NCBI RefSeq assembly: GCF_012271785.1
Contig: NZ_JAAWVT010000011.1
Span: 1-64,000 of the forward strand
DNA length: 64,000 nucleotides
Direction of reading: 5' to 3'
From: Paeniglutamicibacter terrestris
GTDB lineage: Bacteria; Actinomycetota; Actinomycetes; Actinomycetales; Micrococcaceae
Shown here: positions 56,562 through 64,000 of the stretch, piece after piece
Layout of the letters: each line of letters opens with the position of its first letter
Position numbering within the stretch: position 1 is the stretch's first letter
The notes under the pieces: model-generated
Told to the model about the DNA's origin: nothing
Databases searched by the model: none
The model's input: only the letters and a program-made list of their open reading frames with translations
Made by a program: the position numbers and the translations under genes

Positions 56562-57584
56562 TCAGACGATGGGGGTCACGGCGTGGGCATCGGGGATGTG
56601 CGCCTCAATGATGCGCTTGCGGAATACCCAGTAGGTCCAGCTCTGGTAGGCCAGCACTAGCGGCAGTCCGATCGCTGCCACGACGCTCATGAGCCGCAGC
56701 GTGTAGGGCGATGAGGAAGCGTTGAACACCGTCAGGTTGTAGGCCGGATCGATGGTGGAGGGTAGGACGTTGGGATAGGCGGCTACGAAGATCGCGCCAA
56801 CTCCGGCCAGGAGGAAGATGCCCATCGCAATAAAGGCGCGGCCCTCATGGTTTTTGCGGGCGTGGATCCAGGCGAAGAGCAGTGCTGCCACGGCCACGGC
56901 CAGCGGGGCGATGGCCGCGGTGCTGTGGTTGAGCAGGGCCACGGCAATCGCCCAGGCGGCCAGTGGGGCGAGGCCTACCGGGATCCAGCGACCCAGCAGT
57001 TTGCCGGCCCGGTGTCGGATCTCGCCGTCGGTCTTCAAACCCAAGAAGGCCAGGGCTTGGAGGAGGCAGAAGGCCACCACCCCCAGCCCACCGAGGACCG
57101 CGTAGCCGGTAAACCATGCGAAGGGCCCACCCACCCGGTCTCCGTTGGCGTTCAACGGGAGTCCCGTGGTGCTCAGTGCCAGCATCGCCCCGACGCCGAA
57201 GGCGGCGGTGAAGGAGCCCAGGGCAATAGCCCAGTCCCAAGCGTTTCGTGTTGCGGAGGTTTGTGCCTTGCCCCGATATTCGAATGCCACGGCACGGAAG
57301 ATTAGCGCTATGAGCACCAGCGTCAGCGGGATGTACAGGGCAGAGAAGAGCGAGGCGTACCAGTAGGGAAAAGCAGCGAAGGTTGCTGCGCCGGCGGTGA
57401 TCAGCCAGACCTCGTTGCCGTCCCAGACGGGGCCGACGGTATTGAGCAGCACCCGGCGTTGCTTTTCATTTTTGGCGAAGGTCTTCATGAGCATGCCTAC
57501 ACCCAAGTCGAAGCCTTCGAGGAAGAGGTAGCCGCCCCAGAGTACAGCGATGAGGATGAACCACAAGGTGGGTAGAAATTCCAC
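56562..57584 (-). CDS. cydB: Cytochrome bd oxidase subunit II
   Basis: A 340-residue membrane protein with about nine hydrophobic helices. The first contains LWFILIAVLWGGYLFLEGFDLGVGML, the CydB signature. VWDGNEVWLITAGAATFAAFPYWYASLFSALY and EYRGKAQ follow. The length fits the short actinobacterial CydB. It forms the quinol oxidase with CydA, reducing oxygen to water at low oxygen without proton pumping. Spacing to cydA is 30 nt, with GGAAAGTATCC near its start. Confidence 0.95.
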   Translation of the reverse strand: MEFLPTLWFILIAVLWGGYLFLEGFDLGVGMLMKTFAKNEKQRRVLLNTVGPVWDGNEVWLITAGAATFAAFPYWYASLFSALYIPLTLVLIALIFRAVAFEYRGKAQTSATRNAWDWAIALGSFTAAFGVGAMLALSTTGLPLNANGDRVGGPFAWFTGYAVLGGLGVVAFCLLQALAFLGLKTDGEIRHRAGKLLGRWIPVGLAPLAAWAIAVALLNHSTAAIAPLAVAVAALLFAWIHARKNHEGRAFIAMGIFLLAGVGAIFVAAYPNVLPSTIDPAYNLTVFNASSSPYTLRLMSVVAAIGLPLVLAYQSWTYWVFRKRIIEAHIPDAHAVTPIV

Positions 57585-57614
57585 GGAAAGTATCCTTTCT
57601 TCGATGTCGACGGG

Positions 57615-59189
57615 TCAGTAGGCGAAGGACAACACGTCGGTGTCCTTTTGATCATCGTCGGGGTGATCGTGAAGCTCGGGCATGGCCGAGCCGATTCCAC
57701 CGCGGATGTAGCGGGTGAGCAGGACGACCTCAACGACCAGCAAGAAGGCATAGATCGAGGTGAGGCTGATCAGCGAGAAGAGCATCTCCCCCGCGCTCAC
57801 CCCCGGGGAAACCGCCGCGGCAGTGTACATAAAGACCTGGTCGATGCCCTCGAAACTCGGGTTCGGCGCCACCACAAAGGGTTGGCGGCCCATCTCGGTG
57901 AAGATCCAACCGGCGGAGTTCGCACCGAAGGGTGCCAACATGCCGAACAGTGCGAGACGGGAGATCCATTTACTGTGCGGCACGGTTCCCTTGCGCGTGA
58001 GCCACAGGGCCACTGCTGCGGCAACCGCGGAGAGCCCACCAAGTGTGATCATCAGACGGAAACCCCAGTAGGTGACTTCCATGACCGGCAGGTAGTTGAT
58101 TTCGCTACCGGCGCGGTCACCGTACATCGGGTCATCCGGAAGGTGGGTGCCATATTTGGCCTGGTATTCGGGTACCAGTGTGTTGACGCCCTTAACTTCG
58201 GTGGTGAAGTTGTTGTTCGCGAGGAAGGAGAGCAGCCCCGGGATTTCAAATACGCCGACCACGTCGTCGCAGGTGGTCGCCCCGCCACTGCGCAGGTCAC
58301 CGACGGACAGCAGGGAGAAGCCGGTGCCGTCGTGGCAGGCGGCCTCCGCGGCAGCCATTTTCATGGGCTGCTGCTCGATCATCAGCTGTGCTTGCGCATG
58401 CCCGGATAAGGCAACACCCATAAACGCGACCATAGCGATCGTTGCGCCGATGCGAAGGGACTTGATCCAGACCTGGTAGTCGACCTTGTCGCGGTTTCGT
58501 CCTAGGGTGGCCGACTCTCCAATGATCACGTTGCCGGCCGCATCAACGGTATCAATTCCGCCTTGGCGCCGCTTGTAGAGGTGATACCAGGAAATGCCGA
58601 GCAGGAATCCACCGGCCACGGCGAAGGCGCCGAAGATGGTGTGAGGGAAGGTGACCAGTGCGGTGTTGTTGGTAAAGACCGCCCAGGCGTCGGTCATGAC
58701 CGCGCGCCCATTCACCATTTCTGTTCCTACGGGGTGCTGCATCCAGGAATTGGCCACAAGAATGAAGTAGGCCGAGAAGATACTGGCCAGCGAGGCGATC
58801 CAGATGCAGGCAAGGTGGATGCGCTTGGGCAATCGATCCCAGCCAAAGATCCATAGTCCGAGGAAGGTTGATTCTACGAAGAACGCGAGTAGCGCTTCCA
58901 TTGCCAGCGGGGCACCGAAGACGTCTCCAACAAAACGGCTATATTCGCTCCAGGCCATACCAAACTGGAATTCCTGAACGATGCCGGTGGCTACGCCCAT
59001 GATGAAGTTGATGAGGAAGAGTTTCCCCCAGAACTTCGTCATCCTGCGGTATTCTTCCTGGCCGGTGCGGTGCCAGACGGTCTGTAGCACCGCGACCACC
59101 AGGCCCAAGCCAATCGTCAGCGGAACCATCAGGAAGTGATAGACGGTGGTGATTCCAAATTGCCATCTGGCAATTTCCAGAGCATCCAT
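57615..59189 (-). CDS. cydA: Cytochrome bd oxidase subunit I
   Basis: The 524-residue heme-bearing subunit. His18 in the first helix (TTVYHFLMVPLTIGL) corresponds to the heme b595 ligand of E. coli. The long quinol loop is recognisable, and GRQPF (GRQPW in E. coli) lies after it. MEVTYWGFRLMITLGG holds the Met ligand region. It oxidises quinol and reduces oxygen. The ATG at 59189 has GAAGGG 6 nt upstream; a longer frame to 59237 is unsupported. Its upstream region carries two palindromes, shared with the divergent blaI gene. Confidence 0.94.
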   Translation of the reverse strand: MDALEIARWQFGITTVYHFLMVPLTIGLGLVVAVLQTVWHRTGQEEYRRMTKFWGKLFLINFIMGVATGIVQEFQFGMAWSEYSRFVGDVFGAPLAMEALLAFFVESTFLGLWIFGWDRLPKRIHLACIWIASLASIFSAYFILVANSWMQHPVGTEMVNGRAVMTDAWAVFTNNTALVTFPHTIFGAFAVAGGFLLGISWYHLYKRRQGGIDTVDAAGNVIIGESATLGRNRDKVDYQVWIKSLRIGATIAMVAFMGVALSGHAQAQLMIEQQPMKMAAAEAACHDGTGFSLLSVGDLRSGGATTCDDVVGVFEIPGLLSFLANNNFTTEVKGVNTLVPEYQAKYGTHLPDDPMYGDRAGSEINYLPVMEVTYWGFRLMITLGGLSAVAAAVALWLTRKGTVPHSKWISRLALFGMLAPFGANSAGWIFTEMGRQPFVVAPNPSFEGIDQVFMYTAAAVSPGVSAGEMLFSLISLTSIYAFLLVVEVVLLTRYIRGGIGSAMPELHDHPDDDQKDTDVLSFAY

Positions 59190-59241
59190 GCCAAGCCCTT
59201 CAATGCAGAAATTCGCGGGTACAGCGGGGTCCCGCAACTTG

Positions 59242-59264
59242 AAGTTCTACGTTCTGTAGAACTT
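59242..59264. promoter_or_regulatory. BlaI-type operator 1 between cydA and blaI
   Basis: AAGTTCTAC and GTAGAACTT flank GTTCT, a perfect 9-bp inverted repeat with a TAC-n5-GTA core. It is 53 bp before the cydA start and about 130 bp before blaI. The TAC/GTA core recalls BlaI/MecI half-sites; binding itself is inferred. Confidence 0.65.
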
Positions 59265-59266
59265 GT

Positions 59267-59283
59267 TTCTACCCACTGTAGAA
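59267..59283. promoter_or_regulatory. BlaI-type operator 2 between cydA and blaI
   Basis: TTCTAC-CCACT-GTAGAA repeats the core of operator 1 with the same 5-nt spacer. The two centres are 22 bp apart, about two helical turns, so two dimers would sit on the same DNA face. Confidence 0.62.
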
Positions 59284-59342
59284 CATATCGCCCAAACACG
59301 GTAAACTAGAGGTAGCGGGCGATGTACATCACGACGACCGTC

Positions 59343-59367
59343 GGCCCCTACCTACGAGGCAGGGGCC
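59343..59367 (+). promoter_or_regulatory. Hairpin in the blaI leader
   Basis: GGCCCCT-A-CCT pairs with AGG-C-AGGGGCC around an ACG loop, 27 nt before the TTG start of blaI. It could be an attenuator, a terminator with the following TTGG, or an mRNA-stability element. Confidence 0.5.
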
Positions 59368-59393
59368 TTGGAATACTTTGTTAGGAATGAAGA

Positions 59394-59768
59394 TTGGCCA
59401 CTCTTGGCGACCTTGAACGATCAGTAATGGATCTACTTTGGGATGCAAAATCCCCGCTCACGGCCAATGAACTTCGCGATCAACTCGCCGCTCCCGGCGA
59501 TGCTCAAGGCAAAGAACTTGCCGTGACCACCGTCCTGACGGTGCTGGCACGACTGGAAAAGAAGGGCTTAGTGGCCCGCGAACGTGACATTCGCCCGCAC
59601 CGTTACACCTCGGTGACGAGCCGCGAAGAGCACACCGTATCCCTCATGAATGAAGCACTAGGCACCGTGCTGGATCGCGAAGCCGTGTTGGCTCGCTTCA
59701 TCGGTGGAATTTCCGCCGAGGAAGCACAGTCTTTGCGTGTACTTCTCGAAACACCACGTAGCGCCTAG
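59394..59768 (+). CDS. blaI: BlaI/MecI/CopY-family transcriptional repressor
   Basis: A 124-residue winged-helix repressor. LGDLERSVMDLLWDAKSPLTANELRDQL forms the start of the DNA-binding domain, and VTTVLTVLARLEKKGLVARERDIRPHRYTSVTS is the recognition helix and wing. A dimerising C-terminal helix (about 85-120) follows. Relatives dimerise on TACA/TGTA palindromes and are removed by cleavage by a BlaR1-like peptidase. The start is TTG 59394, with TAGGA 7 nt upstream. A membrane M56 peptidase gene begins 24 nt downstream, and two operator-like repeats sit upstream between it and cydA. Confidence 0.85.
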   Translation: MATLGDLERSVMDLLWDAKSPLTANELRDQLAAPGDAQGKELAVTTVLTVLARLEKKGLVARERDIRPHRYTSVTSREEHTVSLMNEALGTVLDREAVLARFIGGISAEEAQSLRVLLETPRSA

Positions 59769-59792
59769 CGAGAATCGGCACGGTCACCCCAC

Positions 59793-60755
59793 GTGCTGCT
59801 GACTTCATATCTCTTGGCAGGGCTGGCCATATTGTTGGCATGGCCCATCCCTGTTGCGCTTTCGCGTGCCCAATGGACAGCTAGGTCTCCCTTCGCCGCC
59901 ATGGTGATGTGGCAATCGATCGCACTGGCCGGTGGACTGTCGATGATCGGAGCAATGCTTTTCTGGGGGCTGGACTCTCTGGGCGACACACTTTTGACAG
60001 CCCTCGAGCGCGGGGTCAAGCTCATTTTGGGCGACCCGTCCATTGCCTCCCCTGGAACCATCCACATTTTCGCCCTGAGTACCGCAGCACTGCTGGGCTT
60101 CCATTTGGTACTCACCCTCATTAGGGCAGCTTGGCGGATCTCTCGGCAGCGATCTCGGCATCGCCACATTCTCTCCCTCCTCACCCAAGAATCTACGGTC
60201 AGCCCCGGAACACTCGTACTTGACCACGAAATTCCCATCGCTTACTGCCTGCCGAGCTTTTCCGGTTCCGTCACGGTGCTTTCTCGGGGACTTGTCCAAC
60301 GCCTGAGCGAAGAAGAACTCCACGCAGTTCTGGCCCACGAAAAAGCTCATCTGGAGCAACGCCACGATCTGCTGCTGCTGGCCTTTACTTCCTGGCACGA
60401 CGCACTCCCCTGGCTCCCCACTTCAAAGCTGGCGCTGACCGCCGTCCAAGATCTCGTGGAGATGTTGGCCGACGATGCGGCCCTGCGCGAGGTGTCACCG
60501 GCCGAACTACTTCGGGCCTTGCTCACGGTTGCCACTGGCGCCTTGGGGGAACCCGATACAAAGGCCCCCGCAGCAATCTCAAACGCTGGCACCGGCGGAG
60601 CTCCCACCGAGGAGTTAACCTCGCAACGTCTACGCAGACTGCTAACACCCAAGTCCCCATTAACTGCCTCGGTACGTGATTTGATCCTCGCTGCGGCGCT
60701 CCTGCTCTTGGCGCTGCCCACCACCATGCTCGTGGCGCCCGGACTTTTCGGTTAA
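59793..60755 (+). CDS. M56-family (BlaR1-like) membrane metallopeptidase
   Basis: A 320-residue protein with hydrophobic helices near 3-20, 35-60 and 95-115, plus one at the C-terminus. The zinc site is HEKAHLEQRHD near residue 190, an HExxH helix. An acid (DDAALRE) follows about 40 residues later. There is no extracytoplasmic penicillin-binding sensor domain of BlaR1, so the signal is not obviously a beta-lactam. It probably inactivates BlaI, relieving repression of itself and perhaps cydA. The GTG start at 59793 lacks a clear ribosome site. Confidence 0.82.
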   Translation: MLLTSYLLAGLAILLAWPIPVALSRAQWTARSPFAAMVMWQSIALAGGLSMIGAMLFWGLDSLGDTLLTALERGVKLILGDPSIASPGTIHIFALSTAALLGFHLVLTLIRAAWRISRQRSRHRHILSLLTQESTVSPGTLVLDHEIPIAYCLPSFSGSVTVLSRGLVQRLSEEELHAVLAHEKAHLEQRHDLLLLAFTSWHDALPWLPTSKLALTAVQDLVEMLADDAALREVSPAELLRALLTVATGALGEPDTKAPAAISNAGTGGAPTEELTSQRLRRLLTPKSPLTASVRDLILAAALLLLALPTTMLVAPGLFG

Positions 60756-60810
60756 GTCCTTAGTGGACTATCGGCAAATATGCAGGGTCTTTCCCCGCCT
60801 TAACTAAAAG

Positions 60811-60850
60811 TGATCGCTCAGATTCCCTTGACCGGGGATCTGAGCGATCA
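60811..60850. terminator. Bidirectional terminator between the M56 gene and parE
   Basis: TGATCGCTCAGAT (60811-60823) pairs perfectly with ATCTGAGCGATCA, with CCC/GGG inside. TTTCAT follows on the plus strand and CTTTTAG on the minus strand. Confidence 0.8.
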
Positions 60851-60866
60851 TTTCATACTCATAGGA

Positions 60867-62972
60867 CTACGCGTCGATGCGGTCTCGTTCAAGACGTTCC
60901 GCACCGGAAATGATGAATTCCTTGCGCGGGGCAACGTCAGAACCCATCAGCAGATCAAATACCCGCTCCGCCGACTCCGCATGCTCGAGCCCTACGCGGC
61001 GCAGTGTGCGATGCCGTGGATCCATGGTGGTCTCCGCCAACTGGTCGGCATCCATTTCGCCCAAGCCCTTATAACGCTGGATCGGTTCCTTATAGCGTTT
61101 GCCCGCCTTTTCCAGGGCGCCCAATACCTCATGCAGTTCGTTCTCCGAGTAGGTGTAAACCATCTCGTTTTCCTTGGTCCCGTGATTGATCACCTCAACC
61201 CGGTGAAGCGGTGGAACTGCGGCATAAACTCGCCCGGACTCCACCATGGGACGCATATAACGGAAGAACAGCGTAAGAAGCAAGGTACGAATATGTGCTC
61301 CATCAACATCTGCATCCGTCATGAGCACCACCTTGCCGTAGCGCGCCTGAGTAATATCAAAGCTTCGTCCGGATCCGGCACCAACAACCTGAATCAGGGC
61401 GGCGCACTCGGCGTTGGAGAGCATATCCGCCACCGAAGCCTTCTGCACGTTCAGGATCTTGCCGCGAATCGGCAGCAGCGCTTGGAAGTCCGAGGACCGA
61501 GCCAAGCGAGCCGTACCCAGTGCGCTGTCACCCTCGACGATGAACAGTTCGGTTTTCAACGTATCGGTGCTGCGGCAATCGGCCAGTTTGGTGGGCAGCG
61601 ATGAGGTTTCCAGAGCGTTTTTACGCCGCTGCGTTTCCTTGTGAACTCGCGCGGAAATGCGCGACTTCATTTCGCTAACAACCTTCTCCAGCAACATGGC
61701 CGATTGCGTCTTCTCCCCCTTGGCAGAAGAATTCAGCTTTTCGGTCAGTGCCTTTTCGACCACCTTAGAAACGATGAGCCGCACGGCCGATGTACCGAGA
61801 ATCTCCTTGGTCTGACCCTCGAATTGGGGTTCTGCCAACCGAACCGTAAGTACCGCCGTCAACCCGGCAGCAACGTCGTCCTTCTCAATCTTGTCGTTGC
61901 CGGCCTTGAGCTTGCGGGCGTTGGCTTCAATGACCTTGCGGAAGGTCTTCAGCAGTGCCTGATCAAACCCTGTCTGGTGAGTTCCACCCTTCGGCGTGGA
62001 AATGATGTTGACGAAAGATCGGAGATTTGTTTCGTATCCGATGCCCCAACGCAGGGCAACGTCCACCTCGCAGGTGCGCTCCACCTCAGTAATGCGGCTA
62101 TGTCCGGAACCATCGATGACCGGAACTGATTCCTTGAAGGTTCCCGATCCCTGGAAGCGCCAAATATCTGTCACAGCACCGTCGTTGGCGAGGTAATCCA
62201 CGAACTCGGAAATACCACCATCGTGCTGGAAGATTTCCTCGTATGGTCCATCTTCGCCAGGTGTTCCGGCCAGCCCCCGCTCGTCGCGAAGGGTGATTTT
62301 TAACCCTGGAACAAGAAACGAGGTCTGTCGAGCTCGCGCCTGCAGTTCCGTGTAGGAGAATTTGGCATCGGGAGTGAAAATCTGTCGGTCGGCCCAGTAG
62401 CGCACACGTGTTCCGGTGACGCCTCGCTTAGCCTTACCCACCACGTCGAGCACCGACTCCAAGGAGAACGGTTCAAAGGCGGCTTCGGCCTTGGGCTTCC
62501 CCTTGTCCGTGAAGCGTCCCGGCTCCCCACGGCGGAACTGCATTCCATATGTCTTGCCTCCGCGGTCAACCTCGACGTCGAGGCGCGCGGACAGCGCGTT
62601 GACCACCGAGGCACCGACACCATGCAGACCACCGGAAGCGGTGTAGGAGCCGCCACCAAATTTGCCACCCGCGTGAAGCTTCGTGAAAACGACTTCTACG
62701 CCGGATAACCCGGTTTTTGGTTCGATGTCTACGGGGATGCCGCGACCATCATCGTGGATCTCTACCGATCCGTCCGGGTGCAACAGCACGTTGATGGATT
62801 GGCCATGGCCGGCCAAAGCTTCATCAACAGAGTTGTCGATGATTTCCCAGAGGCAGTGCATGAGGCCACGTGAATCGGTGGAGCCGATGTACATACCCGG
62901 ACGTTTGCGAACTGCCTCGAGACCCTCGAGAACAGACAGGTGTCGGGCGTTGTAGTCATTGCTTTGGGCCAC
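60867..62972 (-). CDS. parE: DNA topoisomerase IV subunit B
   Basis: A 701-residue type IIA ATPase subunit that works with ParC to separate daughter chromosomes. The GHKL ATPase domain has RKRPGMYIGSTDSRGLMH, the ATP lid around DDGRGIPVD and GLHGVGASVVNALS. The TOPRIM domain includes IVEGDSALGTA and LMTDADVDGAHI. The C-terminal part ends with GLGEMDADQLAETTMDPRHRTL. GTG 62972 is chosen because GAGGAG lies 10 nt upstream; ATG 62996 is possible. A gyrB identity is unlikely because a parC lies 8 kb away, but it cannot be excluded by eye. Confidence 0.9.
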   Translation of the reverse strand: MAQSNDYNARHLSVLEGLEAVRKRPGMYIGSTDSRGLMHCLWEIIDNSVDEALAGHGQSINVLLHPDGSVEIHDDGRGIPVDIEPKTGLSGVEVVFTKLHAGGKFGGGSYTASGGLHGVGASVVNALSARLDVEVDRGGKTYGMQFRRGEPGRFTDKGKPKAEAAFEPFSLESVLDVVGKAKRGVTGTRVRYWADRQIFTPDAKFSYTELQARARQTSFLVPGLKITLRDERGLAGTPGEDGPYEEIFQHDGGISEFVDYLANDGAVTDIWRFQGSGTFKESVPVIDGSGHSRITEVERTCEVDVALRWGIGYETNLRSFVNIISTPKGGTHQTGFDQALLKTFRKVIEANARKLKAGNDKIEKDDVAAGLTAVLTVRLAEPQFEGQTKEILGTSAVRLIVSKVVEKALTEKLNSSAKGEKTQSAMLLEKVVSEMKSRISARVHKETQRRKNALETSSLPTKLADCRSTDTLKTELFIVEGDSALGTARLARSSDFQALLPIRGKILNVQKASVADMLSNAECAALIQVVGAGSGRSFDITQARYGKVVLMTDADVDGAHIRTLLLTLFFRYMRPMVESGRVYAAVPPLHRVEVINHGTKENEMVYTYSENELHEVLGALEKAGKRYKEPIQRYKGLGEMDADQLAETTMDPRHRTLRRVGLEHAESAERVFDLLMGSDVAPRKEFIISGAERLERDRIDA

Positions 62973-63171
62973 GGTTGTAAAACTCCTCAAAAACATCGGA
63001 ACGACGCTAACAACAATAGTCTCTGGCCCCGTCATTTCGCGTTTGCCCGGCGCCATTGAGCGCCACCTCACCCCTCTTTGAGCTACGCGGTCAGCGAAAG
63101 AGCAAATAATCGAGGAAGAAATTGAGGTTTAGCTGGTTGTATTAGTTACACATCGAATGAAGGAGGTCATC

Positions 63172-63396
63172 ATGACCACGACGACAGTAACTCGGCAGCT
63201 GAACGCTCTTGATCGTTGCGACCGGTGCGGTGCACAAGCATTTGTGCGTGCAGTATTGGGGACCTCCGGCGGCGAGCTCTTCTTCTGCGGCCACCACGCT
63301 CGTTCCGTAGAAGAAAAACTGCGCCCCCTGACCACCGAATGGCAAGACGAAACTTCGCGACTCTACGAGAAGCCAGTTTACGACGACGAGGATTAA
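63172..63396 (+). CDS. DUF7455-family small zinc-ribbon protein
   Basis: A 74-residue protein. RCDRCGAQAF near residue 15 and LFFCGHHARS near 40 give a Cys-x2-Cys...Cys-x-His-His set that should bind zinc. It is a common neighbour of the principal sigma factor gene in actinobacteria. AAGGAGG lies 5 nt before ATG 63172, which fixes the start. Function unknown. Confidence 0.85.
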   Translation: MTTTTVTRQLNALDRCDRCGAQAFVRAVLGTSGGELFFCGHHARSVEEKLRPLTTEWQDETSRLYEKPVYDDED

Positions 63397-63404
63397 GCTG
63401 ATCG

Positions 63405-63428
63405 TTCGGCTCCAAGCCGAAGAGATTT
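63405..63428 (+). terminator. Terminator after the DUF7455 gene
   Basis: TTCGGCT (63405-63411) and AGCCGAA (63415-63421) close a CCA loop, followed by GAGATTTT. A second GCGGGACCC/GGGTCCCGC hairpin lies at 63433-63463, so termination may be double. Confidence 0.7.
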
Positions 63429-63540
63429 TATTGCGGGACCCTGGCAGCATGCCGGGGTCCCGCTGCAGTTAAGTTGCCTTGCCCCGGATTCGTGGAGGAC
63501 CCGAACACCGATCCCCTGGCACGTTTCCTGGCGTTAAGCA

Positions 63541-63590
63541 CAAGGTGCCGGTGTTGTTCGCGCGTCTGCACGAACAACACCGGCACCTTG
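63541..63590 (-). terminator. Long hairpin downstream of the sigma factor gene
   Basis: A perfect 20-bp stem (63541-63560 with 63571-63590) closes a 10-nt loop. On the minus strand it follows the sigma factor stop by about 20 nt; the downstream U-tract is weak (TTGTGCTTAACG). Confidence 0.75.
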
Positions 63591-63609
63591 ATGTGGCTTT
63601 TACTTCGAT

Positions 63610-64000
63610 TTAGTCGAGGTAGTCGCGCAGCACCTGTGACCGTGACGGGTGACGAAGCTTGGACATCGTCTTTGACTCGATCTGACGGATTCGTTCACGC
63701 GTCACGCCGTAGACCTTGCCAATTTCGTCCAAGGTCTTGGGCTGACCATCGGTCAGGCCAAAGCGCATGGCTACAACGCCGGCCTCACGTTCGGAGAGCG
63801 TATCCAGAACCGAGTGCAGCTGTTCCTGCAACAGGGTGAAGGAGACCGCATCGGCGGGGACAACAGCCTCGGAGTCCTCGATGAGGTCACCGAATTCCGA
63901 GTCGCCATCTTCACCGAGCGGGGTGTGCAAGGAAATCGGTTCGCGACCGTACTTCTGAACCTCGACAACCTTCTCGGGTGTCATGTCGAGTTCCTTGGCC
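63610..64000 (-). CDS. sigA: Principal sigma factor RpoD/HrdB, C-terminal part (cut by the window edge)
   Basis: Only the last 129 residues are visible; the gene runs off the window at its 5' side. The open frame continues through the edge as [11 protein letters not shown], typical of region 3. [24 protein letters not shown] covers region 3.2. [14 protein letters not shown] belongs to region 4.1, and [19 protein letters not shown] is the region 4.2 helix-turn-helix that reads the -35 box. The C-terminus [15 protein letters not shown] is that of the primary, essential sigma factor. Confidence 0.93.
   Translation of the reverse strand, partial: AKELDMTPEKVVEVQKYGREPISLHTPLGEDGDSEFGDLIEDSEAVVPADAVSFTLLQEQLHSVLDTLSEREAGVVAMRFGLTDGQPKTLDEIGKVYGVTRERIRQIESKTMSKLRHPSRSQVLRDYLD

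Noticed and set aside
59793-60755. BlaR1 beta-lactam sensor
   Set aside because: Only the M56 peptidase part and membrane helices are present; the penicillin-binding sensor domain is missing and no beta-lactamase gene is adjacent.

Overview
The window is chromosomal DNA of a fairly high-G+C Gram-positive bacterium of the phylum Actinomycetota. An Arthrobacter-like member of the Micrococcaceae fits best. The clues are SepH, the actinobacterial families DUF3000, DUF3093, DUF3159, DUF3710, DUF4193, DUF5998, DUF6421 and DUF7455, a mycothiol-type maleylpyruvate isomerase fold, a mycobacterial-type MT0933 antitoxin protein, and several genes with leaderless-type starts. The genus is an inference; no rRNA lies in the window. 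I see no tRNA, rRNA, CRISPR array, IS element or prophage. Almost every base is either in a recognisable gene or in a short intergenic spacer with terminators or promoters.

Layout. 0-7 kb: a small MT0933-type protein, a BenE-type carrier, ZapE, a rhodanese-SufE pair, YbaK, an alpha/beta hydrolase and MsrB. 7-12.5 kb: DUF6421, a short-chain dehydrogenase and threonine aldolase in a row, then DUF3000 and ribonuclease D. 12.5-17.8 kb: the fatty-acid beta-oxidation pair fadA-fadB, two tandem Tat-exported Rieske lipoproteins and an unknown protein. 17.8-23 kb (minus strand): an aldo/keto reductase, a nucleoside hydrolase and a complete ECF transporter (S, T, fused A). 23-27.9 kb: argG, DinB-type and mycothiol-type small enzymes, a YhhN membrane protein and an unknown protein. 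27.9-36.4 kb: DUF402, dxs, an LMW-phosphatase homologue, an unknown protein, aconitase and a TrmA-type RNA methyltransferase. 36.4-43.5 kb: potassium uptake (KimA-like permease divergent from two TrkA proteins), then DUF3159, OB-fold, DUF3710, dut, DUF3093 and DUF4193. 43.8-52.4 kb: sepH, a phosphodiesterase, DUF5998, a GNAT/acyl-CoA-synthetase-like acetyltransferase and parC. 52.5-60.8 kb: a small membrane protein, the cytochrome bd operon cydA-cydB-cydDC, and a divergent BlaI/M56-peptidase regulatory pair. 60.8-64 kb: parE, DUF7455 and the C-terminal end of the principal sigma factor, cut by the window edge.

How the parts relate. From memory, the order principal sigma factor, parE, parC, sepH, dut, DUF3093, aconitase, dxs, DUF3000, rnd, fadAB resembles the hrdB-side core of Streptomyces chromosomes. 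The cyd/blaI block, the ECF/nucleoside-hydrolase operon and the 24.7-27.2 kb cluster look like lineage-specific insertions in that backbone. The most notable signals are two BlaI-like operators 22 bp apart between cydA and blaI, the DUF6421-SDR-threonine aldolase trio of unknown purpose, an ECF transporter in what looks like one operon with a nucleoside hydrolase, and seven genes whose start codon sits 6-10 nt after a TAnnnT -10 box, suggesting leaderless mRNAs. I found no wholly novel defence or mobile system.
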